A DNA stretch of 64,000 nt, taken from assembly GCA_937906455.1 (NCBI GenBank), contig CALCYT010000014.1, positions 15,310-79,309 of the forward strand. The letters run 5' to 3'. The DNA comes from an uncultured Bacteroidales bacterium (GTDB lineage Bacteria > Bacteroidota > Bacteroidia > Bacteroidales > F082). The position numbers and the translations under genes are program-made. This document shows positions 1 to 7,645 of the stretch, piece by piece. The notes under the pieces were generated by a model. That model was not told where the DNA came from. It made no database searches and saw only the letters and a list, made by a program, of their open reading frames with translations. Each line of letters opens with the position of its first letter. Position 1 is the stretch's first letter.

Positions 1-2
1 TA

Positions 3-269
3 CTGATTATCGGCGATATGCGTGAGCTTGGCGATGAATCAGAGCAGGAACATAAAACGATAATCGAACTTATTAAACAACTAAACTTCCAGAAAGTGTT
101 TCTTGTCGGCTCAGAGTTTCAAAAAGTGTCTGATGGCACTAAGTTCCAGACTTTCACTGATGTTGACAGTCTCATCCGGCATCTGGACCAACATCCTGTC
201 GCAGATAAAGACATACTCGTCAAAGGCTCCAACGGCATACATCTCAACAAAATCATCGATTCATTGTAA
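3..269 (+). CDS. murF: MurF C-terminal fragment (UDP-MurNAc-tripeptide:D-Ala-D-Ala ligase), cut by window start
   Basis: The reading frame is open from the first bases and ends at a TAA directly before anmK. The visible 88 or so residues match the C-terminal nucleotide-handling domain of Mur ligases: LIIGDMRELGDES followed by an EH pair is the typical MurF/MurE stretch, and VKGSNGIHLNKII near the end matches the family's VKGSRxxxLE segment. MurF adds D-Ala-D-Ala to the peptidoglycan precursor in the cytoplasm. The catalytic ATP-binding part lies outside the window. Its stop codon abuts the anmK start, which suggests co-transcription and a shared cell-wall theme. Confidence 0.8.
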   Translation: MIIGDMRELGDESEQEHKTIIELIKQLNFQKVFLVGSEFQKVSDGTKFQTFTDVDSLIRHLDQHPVADKDILVKGSNGIHLNKIIDSL

Positions 270-1331
270 ATGATTGAAAAACATAACATTATCGGTCTGA
301 TGTCGGGCAGCTCGCTCGACGGTCTCGACCTCGTTGATGCCGATTTCTGGCATGACGGACAATGGCATTTTGAAATCATCGCCAAAGACAACTGCGATTA
401 CAATGACGAATGGCGGCAGGCGTTGTCAAACGCATTCTATTACAATGACCATCAATTGAAAACACTTGATTGTCAATATGGCACATTCCTCGGTCAGGTC
501 ACGAAACGTTTCATAGAGAAACATGGCCTCAAACCGGAAATCGTCGCCTCGCATGGTCATACGGTCTTTCATCGTCCACAGGAACATTATACATTGCAAA
601 TCGGTGACGGTCAAGCACTTGCAAACGAATGCGGCGTTATGGTCATCAACGACTTCCGCACCGAAGACGTGCTTAAAGGCGGTCAGGGGGCACCGTTAGT
701 GCCGATAGGCGACAAACTTTTATTCTCCGACTACCCTGTCTGCCTCAATATCGGAGGTATCGCCAACGTGTCGTACGACATTGACAGCCAACGTATTGCA
801 TACGACATTTGTATCGCGAACCAAGCGTTGAATTATTTATCAAATGGATTATCATTATCATATGATGAAGATGGCATGATTGCCCGCAGTGGACATATTG
901 ATAATCAATTGCTTACAGAACTTAATTCGCATTCATTCCATAATCAAAACCATCCCAAATCGTTAGGACGCGAGTTTTTTGAGGAAAACGTCAGGACATT
1001 GTTAGAAAAACGCGACGACATAGCTGACATGATGGCTACATTTGTAGAACATATCGCCATACAGATTACAAAATCAATTGACAATCAACCAATTGGAAAC
1101 ATGTTGATAACTGGTGGCGGAGCAAAAAACACATTCCTTGTGGAGCGTATTCAAGCGAATACAAAACACAATGTCATTGTTCCTGCCAACGATATCATCG
1201 ATTTCAAAGAAGCCTTGGTGTTCGCATTTCTCGGGTTGCTCCGTAACCGTAACGAAATCAACGTATTGAAATCGGTAACGGGTGCTAAATCTGATTCTTC
1301 ATCCGGCCAAATTTGGCATCCTGTCGTATAA
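270..1331 (+). CDS. anmK: Anhydro-N-acetylmuramic acid kinase
   Basis: The 353-residue protein matches AnmK in length and motifs. GLMSGSSLDGLD near residue 9 is the family's N-terminal phosphate-binding signature, ASHGHTVFHRP and INDFRTEDVLKGGQGAPLVP line the sugar site, and LNIGGIANVS and TGGGAKN are the later ATPase-fold signatures. AnmK phosphorylates and opens 1,6-anhydro-MurNAc released by lytic transglycosylases, giving MurNAc-6-phosphate for recycling. The ATG follows the murF stop with no gap, so synthesis and recycling genes are probably transcribed together. The gene converges on fabG, with a hairpin and an octamer array between them. Confidence 0.93.
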   Translation: MIEKHNIIGLMSGSSLDGLDLVDADFWHDGQWHFEIIAKDNCDYNDEWRQALSNAFYYNDHQLKTLDCQYGTFLGQVTKRFIEKHGLKPEIVASHGHTVFHRPQEHYTLQIGDGQALANECGVMVINDFRTEDVLKGGQGAPLVPIGDKLLFSDYPVCLNIGGIANVSYDIDSQRIAYDICIANQALNYLSNGLSLSYDEDGMIARSGHIDNQLLTELNSHSFHNQNHPKSLGREFFEENVRTLLEKRDDIADMMATFVEHIAIQITKSIDNQPIGNMLITGGGAKNTFLVERIQANTKHNVIVPANDIIDFKEALVFAFLGLLRNRNEINVLKSVTGAKSDSSSGQIWHPVV

Positions 1332-1335
1332 AAAT

Positions 1336-1363
1336 GTAGAGACGCACAACCATGCATCTCTAC
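1336..1363 (-). terminator. Hairpin terminator at the end of the fabH-fabG operon
   Basis: The arms GTAGAGACGCA (1336-1346) and TGCATCTCTAC (1353-1363) pair with one mismatch around a 6-nt loop. Read on the minus strand the hairpin is followed by ATTTTTAT, a U tract, so it fits intrinsic termination of the fabG transcript. On the plus strand no U tract follows. The same GTAGAGACG core appears in the terminators at 18164 and (as GTGGAGACG) at 48419. Confidence 0.6.
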
Positions 1364-1426
1364 TACTAAACTACTAAGCTACTAAGCTATTAAGCTACTA
1401 AGCTATTAAGCTACTAAGCTATTAAG
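1363..1426. repeat. Eight tandem octamers, CTAYTAAG type
   Basis: Eight consecutive 8-bp units fill the spacer between anmK and fabG. The first is CTACTAAA; the rest alternate CTACTAAG and CTATTAAG. The array stops six bases before the fabG stop codon. A related array lies next to the rplQ stop at 18197-18236. No coding potential is seen. Confidence 0.85.
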
Positions 1427-1431
1427 CTAAA

Positions 1432-2169
1432 TTAGCATTGCATACCGCCGCAGCAGTTAATCACCTGACCGGTGACATAGCTTGAGAGGTCTGAAGCGAG
1501 GAATAACGCCACGTTAGCGACGTCTTCAGGTGTGCCGCCTCTTCTCAACGGAATCTTGGTAGCCCAGTCTTTTCTCACCTCTTCAGGCAAAGCTTTTGTC
1601 ATGTCGCTCTCGATGAATCCGGGTGCTATGCAGTTGGCGCGGATGCCACGGCTGCCCATCTCTTTGGCCACTGACTTAGCGAGGCCGATTAAGCCCGCCT
1701 TTGAAGCCGAGTAGTTGGCTTGACCGGCGTTACCGCTCACTCCGACGACACTCGCCATATTGATGATGCTGCCGCCTCTCTGTCTCACCATAGTAGGCAA
1801 CACCGCCTTGATGTAGTTGAATGCCGATTTCAAGTTCACCGTGATGACCGCGTCCCACTGAGCCTCTGTCATACGTAACATCAAGCCGTCCTTGGTGATT
1901 CCCGCATTGTTGACGAGGATGTCAACACGACCGAAATCTTCTACAATCTGTGCGACAGTCTTGTCAACGTCAGCGAAATCAGCGGCGTTGGAGACATAGC
2001 CTCTCACTGTTGTGCCAAGCTCGCTAAGTTCAGCGACGGTGGCCTTGATGTTGTCTTCATTGATATCTGTAATCGCGATATTGCAGCCTTCGAGGGCAAA
2101 ACGCCTCGCGATGGCCTTGCCGATACCTCTCGCGGCACCGGTTATGATAGCTGTTCTATTCTTTAACAT
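1432..2169 (-). CDS. fabG: 3-oxoacyl-ACP reductase FabG (SDR family)
   Basis: The 245-residue protein is a classical short-chain dehydrogenase. It has the NADPH-binding TGAARGIGKAIA near the N-terminus, LVNNAG near residue 85, and the Ser-Tyr-Lys triad in INMASVVGVSGNAGQANYSASKAG. FabG reduces 3-ketoacyl-ACP to 3-hydroxyacyl-ACP in the elongation cycle. I chose the ATG at 2169, which begins MLKNRTAIITG; a TTG 18 bases upstream is possible but unlikely. The start overlaps the end of the acyl-CoA dehydrogenase gene by 14 bases, so translational coupling is likely. It is the last gene of the operon that starts at fabH. Confidence 0.93.
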   Translation of the reverse strand: MLKNRTAIITGAARGIGKAIARRFALEGCNIAITDINEDNIKATVAELSELGTTVRGYVSNAADFADVDKTVAQIVEDFGRVDILVNNAGITKDGLMLRMTEAQWDAVITVNLKSAFNYIKAVLPTMVRQRGGSIINMASVVGVSGNAGQANYSASKAGLIGLAKSVAKEMGSRGIRANCIAPGFIESDMTKALPEEVRKDWATKIPLRRGGTPEDVANVALFLASDLSSYVTGQVINCCGGMQC

Positions 2170-3736
2170 ATTCGTAAGATTTTGCAATTTCTCCTTTACC
2201 TAACTTGATGATGTCTTCGCATGATTTCCTGAAATCGGCGCAACGTGTGGTGTCTTGGAGCATCAGATACCCCATGATGATGTAACCGACGGCCTCAACC
2301 AAGCGTCTGTGATGTGTCTCTTTGTTGCCTGAAAGCTCAAACATCTCCTTGTATCTCTCCGTCATGGCACGAAGCTTATCGCGCAATGGCAGCAATTCCT
2401 CAGCATACTCGAAGTTATCCAAGTCTGCGATGTACTTGAGATAAGCACCGTTTCCTAAGAAACGCGCCGCTGCCACTACCTGGAGCTGTGATGTGCCCTC
2501 GTAGATGGTGAGGATTCGCGCGTCACGATAGAGACGTTCGCATTTGTATTCCTTCATGAAGCCTGAGCCTCCGTGAATCTGGATGTCGTCGTAAGCTATC
2601 TGGTTCGCCCATTCGCTGGCAAACATCTTCAACACAGGTGTCAGCATATCTGCAGTCTTCTTGTTCGTCTCAACGTAACGTGCTGTCTCATAAAGCAATG
2701 AGCGAGCCGCGTCGATCTTGGCGCGCATCAGGTCAAGCATATCCTGGACTGCCACGAACTCCTTGATTTTCTTACCGAACTGTTCGCGTTGGTCGGCATA
2801 TTCCTCAGCGTCGCGGACAGCAGCCTCTGCAAGTCCAACCGATTGTGCGCCAACGCCTAAGCGCGCGCCATTCATCAACGACATGACATATTTGATAAGT
2901 CCCATCTTACGGTCGCCGATAAGCCTCGCGGGAGCATTGTTGAACACAAGTTCTCCTGTCGGTGAGCCGTGGATGCCCATCTTGTTCTCTATTCTTCTCA
3001 CCGTCACGGCTCTTTCTTTTCTGTCATAAACAAAAAGTGAGAGTCCACGGCCGTCGGTGCTACCCTCTTCCGAGCGCGCGAGCACTAATTTGATGTCGGC
3101 GTCACCGTTGGTGATGAAACGCTTCACACCATTGAGTCTCCAGCAGTTAGCCTTCTCATCGAAAGTGGCTTTCAGCTGCACCGACTGGAGGTCTGAACCT
3201 GCGTCAGGCTCGGTGAGGTCCATCGAGCAAGTGTCGCCTTTGTAGATACGTGGCAGATACTCGTCTTTGATGGCGTCGTCAGCGAACTTGAGAATCGTCT
3301 CGGCGCAGTCCTGCAAGCCCCAGATGTTGGCGAAGCCAGCATCGGCACGCGACACCATCTCAGCCGCCATCACGTATGGAACGTATGAGAAGTTGAGTCC
3401 GTTGTATTTGCGCGGCAACGCCATGCCGTAAAGACCGGCGTCACGCATAGCCTCGTGGTTTTGCTGCGTCCCCTTGGCGTAAACGATAGCGTTGTCAACG
3501 ATTTTAGGGCCTTCAATATCAACCGCCTCGGCATTCGCGTCCAAAACGTCGCCGCAAAGCTCACCCACGATGTCCAAAACCTTGTCGTAGTTGTCAATGG
3601 CGTCTTCGACATTCTTCGGAGCCAGCTCGTCGTTCTCGGCGTCAATGAAGTCGTTTTCCTTCTGACGCACAATCTCAGCCATCTTAGGATGGTTCAGATA
3701 GAAAGCGAGGCTTTTATTATCTTGATAAAAGTTCAT
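2156..3736 (-). CDS. Acyl-CoA dehydrogenase family flavoprotein with C-terminal extension
   Basis: This 526-residue protein has the full ACAD fold: an N-terminal helical domain, MDLTEPDAGSDLQSVQ and RFITNGD in the middle beta domain, and IHGGSGF plus IYEGTSQ in the C-terminal domain. The Glu of YEGT, near residue 413, is the expected catalytic base. About 100 residues follow it where a standard ACAD ends after about 15, and the N-terminus is also longer. The start overlaps the etfA stop by one base (TAATG), so it is tightly coupled to its electron carrier. In this operon it could act as the enoyl-thioester reductase, or as a dehydrogenase, on CoA- or ACP-bound chains. The direction and the substrate carrier are inference. 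Confidence 0.88.
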   Translation of the reverse strand: MNFYQDNKSLAFYLNHPKMAEIVRQKENDFIDAENDELAPKNVEDAIDNYDKVLDIVGELCGDVLDANAEAVDIEGPKIVDNAIVYAKGTQQNHEAMRDAGLYGMALPRKYNGLNFSYVPYVMAAEMVSRADAGFANIWGLQDCAETILKFADDAIKDEYLPRIYKGDTCSMDLTEPDAGSDLQSVQLKATFDEKANCWRLNGVKRFITNGDADIKLVLARSEEGSTDGRGLSLFVYDRKERAVTVRRIENKMGIHGSPTGELVFNNAPARLIGDRKMGLIKYVMSLMNGARLGVGAQSVGLAEAAVRDAEEYADQREQFGKKIKEFVAVQDMLDLMRAKIDAARSLLYETARYVETNKKTADMLTPVLKMFASEWANQIAYDDIQIHGGSGFMKEYKCERLYRDARILTIYEGTSQLQVVAAARFLGNGAYLKYIADLDNFEYAEELLPLRDKLRAMTERYKEMFELSGNKETHHRRLVEAVGYIIMGYLMLQDTTRCADFRKSCEDIIKLGKGEIAKSYEYVKE

Positions 3737-4731
3737 TATTTCTTACTATTTGATTTACAATATTTTATCATCTTCGACACGACATCTGCGGCATCACCGG
3801 TGATGACGTAGTCGGCTATAGAGTTGATTGGGGCATGCGGGTCGGTGTTGATGGAGATAATCAACGATGACTGTTCCATGCCCGAGCGGTGTTGCACCGC
3901 GCCTGAGATACCGCAAGCGATATACACTTTAGGACGCACCGTGACACCCGTCTGACCGACTTGGCGTTCAGGCTCCGCAAACCCGGCATCGACGGCGGCG
4001 CGTGTGGCTCCCACCTCTCCTCCGAGAAGGTCGGCAAGCTCATGCAAAAGCTTGAAATTCTCTTTGCAGCCCATGCCATAACCGCCTGACACTATGATTG
4101 GAGCACCTTTGATGTCGATTTTCTTCTCTTCAAGCTTACGCTCAATGATTTTCACGACAAAATCGGCTTCTTTCAAGAACTCCGCGGCGTTGAGTTTCAC
4201 GACAGATGTATTCTTCTGTTTCTCAAACACCTCCTGTTTCATGACGCCTTCGCGTACCGTCGCCATCTGCGGACGTACGTCGGGACAGATGATGGTGGCG
4301 ATGATGTTGCCTCCGAATGCAGGACGAATCTGCATCAAGTTGCCGTTGTCGTCGATGTCGAGGGCAGTGCAGTCGGCTGTGAGACCGCAACGCAGATATG
4401 ACGCCACTCTCGGACCGAGGTCACGACCCACCGGCGTCGCTCCGAAGAGCACCGAATAAGGCTTCTCGCGCTCGATGAGCTTTGTCATCACACTGAAATG
4501 TGGCAACGTCTGATAAAACGACAGACGTGAGTCCTCAAGGCATAAAACGGTGTTCACTCCATGTGTAAACAACTCATTCTCAAGGCCTTGCAGATTGTTG
4601 CCAATGACAGCGGCATCAACGTTGACATTGAGTCGGTCGGCCAAATGACGCGCCTTGGAACAGAGTTCCAGACTCACATCAGCTATTCTGCCGTCGTCTT
4701 TAACTTCACAATAAACAATAATGTTATTCAT
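3736..4731 (-). CDS. etfA: Electron transfer flavoprotein alpha subunit
   Basis: The 331-residue protein has the EtfA C-terminal FAD-binding domain: SGGYGMG, RQVGQTG near residue 256, and YIACGISGAVQH followed by a conserved NTDPHAPI stretch and ADYVITGD. EtfA and EtfB form a heterodimer that carries electrons to or from acyl-CoA dehydrogenases. QVGQTG is shared with ETFs that sit beside butyryl-CoA dehydrogenase, some of which bifurcate electrons. Start and stop both overlap neighbours by one base (acpP upstream, the dehydrogenase downstream). Unusually, it is separated from etfB by an acyl carrier protein gene. Confidence 0.93.
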   Translation of the reverse strand: MNNIIVYCEVKDDGRIADVSLELCSKARHLADRLNVNVDAAVIGNNLQGLENELFTHGVNTVLCLEDSRLSFYQTLPHFSVMTKLIEREKPYSVLFGATPVGRDLGPRVASYLRCGLTADCTALDIDDNGNLMQIRPAFGGNIIATIICPDVRPQMATVREGVMKQEVFEKQKNTSVVKLNAAEFLKEADFVVKIIERKLEEKKIDIKGAPIIVSGGYGMGCKENFKLLHELADLLGGEVGATRAAVDAGFAEPERQVGQTGVTVRPKVYIACGISGAVQHRSGMEQSSLIISINTDPHAPINSIADYVITGDAADVVSKMIKYCKSNSKK

Positions 4732-4967
4732 TATTTACCTTTGATTTCTTCAACAACTTTGATTGCATCGCCCACCGTGACGATTTTCTCCGTCATGTTA
4801 TCCGGGATGGTGATTTCAAATTCGCGCTCGATGTCCATGATAAGCTCAACGATGTCGAGTGAGTCGGCGCCTAATGTGGTGACAAAACCTGCGTCTTCCG
4901 TCACTACCGCAGGGTCGCAATTCAGTTTGTTAACGATGATCTCAGTGATTTTTTCTTTTGTATCCAT
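4731..4967 (-). CDS. acpP: Acyl carrier protein
   Basis: A 78-residue acidic protein with the 4'-phosphopantetheine attachment site in LGADSLDIVEL (the Ser near residue 37). The segment MDIEREFEITIPD is the usual recognition helix. It carries growing acyl chains as thioesters. The gene lies between etfB and etfA and its stop codon overlaps the etfA start by one base, so ACP and EtfA are probably made in a fixed ratio. That position suggests that the dehydrogenase of this operon works on acyl-ACP, which is inference. A separate housekeeping ACP may exist elsewhere in the genome. Confidence 0.95.
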   Translation of the reverse strand: MDTKEKITEIIVNKLNCDPAVVTEDAGFVTTLGADSLDIVELIMDIEREFEITIPDNMTEKIVTVGDAIKVVEEIKGK

Positions 4968-5012
4968 AACCGTGATTTTTAATCTTGTTAATAAATATTA
5001 AATGTCAACTTT

Positions 5013-5040
5013 TTAAATCTTAAATCTTTGAATCTTAATC
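5013..5040. repeat. Short TTAAATC-type repeats in the etfB-acpP spacer
   Basis: The 79-bp spacer holds TTAAATC, TTAAATC, TTTGAATC and TTAATC in succession. This is a degenerate heptamer run like those in other spacers of this window. No promoter of the Bacteroidetes type was found here, so acpP most likely depends on the upstream promoter. Confidence 0.55.
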
Positions 5041-5046
5041 TTTTAA

Positions 5047-5871
5047 TTAAAAAATGTGCGATGCCGTGAGGTCTTCAATCAGACCTCTGATGCCCTCGTC
5101 ATCGCTGTTGATTGTGATGCTTTCTTTCTTGGTGAGAACGACGTTCTCGATGTTTTTCACCTTTGTAGGAGAGCCTTTCAGACCTAATCTCTCATAGTCT
5201 GGATTGATGTCATCGGCCGACCACATTGGGATTTCGGTGTTTTTTCTCTTGATGACGAGATGGGCGTGGCGTGAGCGGCATTCCTTGGCGTTGCCGTGTA
5301 CTGTCACGAGAGCCGGGAGCTTTGTCTCTACAATCTCAATGCCGTGTTGCAGCACTCTCTTGAGACGTATCGTATCAGGTGTCACGGCGATTAGCTCGTC
5401 GGCGTAAGTGATTTGTGGCACGTCGAGTTTCTCGGCTGTCTGAGGTCCCACCTGAGCGGTGTCGCCATCGATAGCCTGACGGCCTGTGAAGACTACGTCA
5501 TAATGACCTAACTTCTTGATTGCCATTGACAAAGCGTATGAGGTAGCGAGAGTGTCTGATGCCGCGAAACGTTTGTCGCTAACCACAAAGCCGTCGTCGG
5601 CGCCGCGGTACAAAGCCTCGCGGATAATCTCATTGGCGCGTGGAGGTCCCATGGTGATGACAGTCACTTTGACGTTGATGTTGTTCTCTGCTTTGATTCT
5701 ATCACGGCACATCAGAGCCATCTCGAGAGCCTTCATGTCATCAGGATTAAAGATGGCAGGGAGAGCCGCGCGGTTGATGGTGCCGTCGGCATTCATGGCG
5801 TCTTTACCAACATTCTTGGTGTCAGGCACCTGCTTTGCCAGCACAACTATTTGAAAATCTTTGTTTTGCAT
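5047..5871 (-). CDS. etfB: Electron transfer flavoprotein beta subunit
   Basis: The start at 5871 gives 274 residues beginning MQNKDFQIVVLAKQVPDT. The open frame runs 21 codons further upstream, but that part overlaps fabZ and does not look like EtfB. KQVPDT and the NPDD segment near residue 45 match the EtfB/FixA group that includes electron-bifurcating ETFs, rather than the VKRV type of mitochondrial ETF. GRQAIDGDTAQVGPQTAE near residue 125 is the conserved FAD/AMP-contacting stretch. It should form the ETF heterodimer with EtfA and serve the dehydrogenase two genes downstream. Whether it bifurcates cannot be decided from motifs alone. Confidence 0.92.
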   Translation of the reverse strand: MQNKDFQIVVLAKQVPDTKNVGKDAMNADGTINRAALPAIFNPDDMKALEMALMCRDRIKAENNINVKVTVITMGPPRANEIIREALYRGADDGFVVSDKRFAASDTLATSYALSMAIKKLGHYDVVFTGRQAIDGDTAQVGPQTAEKLDVPQITYADELIAVTPDTIRLKRVLQHGIEIVETKLPALVTVHGNAKECRSRHAHLVIKRKNTEIPMWSADDINPDYERLGLKGSPTKVKNIENVVLTKKESITINSDDEGIRGLIEDLTASHIF

Positions 5872-5882
5872 TATATAAAAAT

Positions 5883-6308
5883 TTATTTTTCTGTTCTTGG
5901 AACGAGGGCAAACGACAGGCTTCCGCTGACACATTGTTTTCCCGCGACGCTGAGTTTGGCGTCACAGAAATAGATGTTGGCGCGGTGAGCCGTCAAGACG
6001 GCGTCAACTTCAACGGTGTCGCCAGGAAGCACCTGGTTTTTGAAACGCACGTTGTTGATGCCCGTGTAGAATGTGAGCTTTCCCGGGAGGTCGTCCTTCA
6101 TGAGAAGAGCGCACGACTGGGCCATAATCTCGCATAGGATGACACCCGGCACCACTGGGTTGCCAGGAAAGTGTCCCTGAAGGAAGAACTCATCGCCCTT
6201 GACGTGATATTTCGAATGCGCGACATGCTGGTCGTCAATCTCAATCTCGTCGATAAGCAACATGGGCTCGCGATGAGGCAGATAGTTTTTTAATTCTTCT
6301 TTTGTCAT
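5883..6308 (-). CDS. fabZ: 3-hydroxyacyl-ACP dehydratase, FabZ type
   Basis: The 141-residue hot-dog protein contains LPHREPMLLID near residue 10, the catalytic His in GHFPGNPVVPG near residue 46, and the active-site acid in ILCEIMAQ. This is the FabZ arrangement. It would dehydrate 3-hydroxyacyl-ACP to trans-2-enoyl-ACP, the substrate that the operon's dehydrogenase could then reduce. It lies 79 bp after fabF, the spacer carrying a heptamer array, and 11 bp before etfB. FabA-type isomerase activity cannot be excluded, but length and motifs favour FabZ. Confidence 0.88.
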   Translation of the reverse strand: MTKEELKNYLPHREPMLLIDEIEIDDQHVAHSKYHVKGDEFFLQGHFPGNPVVPGVILCEIMAQSCALLMKDDLPGKLTFYTGINNVRFKNQVLPGDTVEVDAVLTAHRANIYFCDAKLSVAGKQCVSGSLSFALVPRTEK

Positions 6309-6333
6309 ATGCTTTTCAATTTATCAAGTTTCT

Positions 6334-6402
6334 ATATTTAGCCATTCTCCATCAGAAAGAACAGTGCTAACGGCTAATGGCTAACAGCTAACGGCTAAAT
6401 AT
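6334..6402. repeat. Five GCTAAYR heptamers inside a 10-bp inverted repeat
   Basis: Heptamers GCTAACG, GCTAATG, GCTAACA, GCTAACG and GCTAAAT run from 6366 to 6400. They lie within perfect 10-bp arms ATATTTAGCC (6334-6343) and GGCTAAATAT (6393-6402). The fabF stop codon (6388-6390) falls inside the array, so the last residues of FabF (IFSR) are encoded by it. It could fold as an intercistronic hairpin between fabF and fabZ. Confidence 0.75.
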
Positions 6403-7635
6403 CATCGGTCTTAAAGCCACTGCGCCATTGTGTCCGCCGAATCCGAGTGATTCCGACACCGCTATGGTGAGGTCGGCTTTCACGGCTTTGTTTGGCGTAT
6501 AGTTAAGGTCGCAAGCCGGGTCAGGCTCGTTGAGGTTGATTGTCGGAGGCACCATGCCGTCGCGAAGGGCGAGCACCGATGCAATGATTTCCACTGCGCC
6601 GGCGGCTCCGAGGAGATGTCCCATCATTGATTTTGTTGAGCTTATCATGGCTCTGCGCGCCTCTGTCTCGCCCAACGCCTTCTTCAACGCCGCCGTCTCC
6701 GACGAGTCGTTGAGTGCCGTTCCTGTACCGTGTGCGTTGACGTAAAGAACGTCTTTGCCATCGAGGTATCCTGCTTCATCTAATGCCATCTTGATGGCCT
6801 TGGCGGCGTATGTGCCTTCCGGATGCGGTGCTGTCACATGATGTGCGTCGCAAGTGTTACCATAGCCGCAAACCTCAGCGTATATTGTGGCTCCGCGTTG
6901 TTTCGCGTGCTCATATTCTTCGAGAAGCACTACACCGGCGCCTTCAGCGATGACGAATCCGGCGCGACGTTTGTCGAATGGCAGCGACGCCGCGTTAGGG
7001 TCTTCCGATTTCGACAGTGCCTTGGCGTTGGCGAAGCCTGCTATCGACAATCTATTAATAGGTGCCTCTGTCCCGCCGGCTATGACACCGTCGGCGTAGC
7101 CGTCTTTGATGGCGCGATAAGCCTCGCCTATGGCGTTAGTGCTGGTGGCGCATGCCGTCACCACAGGGATGCACACGCCGTGGGCATTGAAGCGTATGGC
7201 CACATTCCCTGACGCCATATTGGCTATCATGGTTGGGATCATCAGAGGAGACACCCAGCGCGGCCCTTCAGCCTCTAACTTGTGCATCTCACGCATCATG
7301 GTGTCGAACCCGCCGATGCCGGAGCCGATATACACTCCGAGACGGTCGGGGTCCCAGCCCTCCTCGTTGCCTTGCATGGCTTGCGTGGCGGCAGCCATGG
7401 CATAAACCGAGAATAAGTCGTTGCGACGCACAAAAGGTGTCTCAAGGTTGTACTCAGCGGGGTTGAAGTCCTTGACGCTGCCCGCCACCTTCGACGGGAG
7501 GTCAGCGGTGTCGAATTTGGTGATGAGGTCGATGCCGCATACACCGTCCATAATGTTCTTGTGGAATGTCTCAAGGTTGTTGCCCACTGGCGAGACAACG
7601 CCCATTCCTGTTATAACAACTCTTCTTTTTTCCAT
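6388..7635 (-). CDS. fabF: 3-oxoacyl-ACP synthase II (FabF)
   Basis: A 415-residue condensing enzyme with the complete Cys-His-His set: Cys near residue 162 in VVTACATSTN, His in NAHGTGTALND near 300, and His in MGHLLGAAGAVE near 338. It elongates acyl-ACP with malonyl-ACP. The GFGGHNGAVAL end is conserved, but the last residues come from a heptamer repeat array containing the stop codon. It starts 10 bases after fabH. Together with fabH, fabZ, fabG and acpP it forms a nearly complete elongation set; malonyl transfer (FabD) and a classical enoyl reductase (FabI/K/V) are absent here. Confidence 0.95.
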   Translation of the reverse strand: MEKRRVVITGMGVVSPVGNNLETFHKNIMDGVCGIDLITKFDTADLPSKVAGSVKDFNPAEYNLETPFVRRNDLFSVYAMAAATQAMQGNEEGWDPDRLGVYIGSGIGGFDTMMREMHKLEAEGPRWVSPLMIPTMIANMASGNVAIRFNAHGVCIPVVTACATSTNAIGEAYRAIKDGYADGVIAGGTEAPINRLSIAGFANAKALSKSEDPNAASLPFDKRRAGFVIAEGAGVVLLEEYEHAKQRGATIYAEVCGYGNTCDAHHVTAPHPEGTYAAKAIKMALDEAGYLDGKDVLYVNAHGTGTALNDSSETAALKKALGETEARRAMISSTKSMMGHLLGAAGAVEIIASVLALRDGMVPPTINLNEPDPACDLNYTPNKAVKADLTIAVSESLGFGGHNGAVALRPMIFSR

Positions 7636-7645
7636 AATTAAAAAT

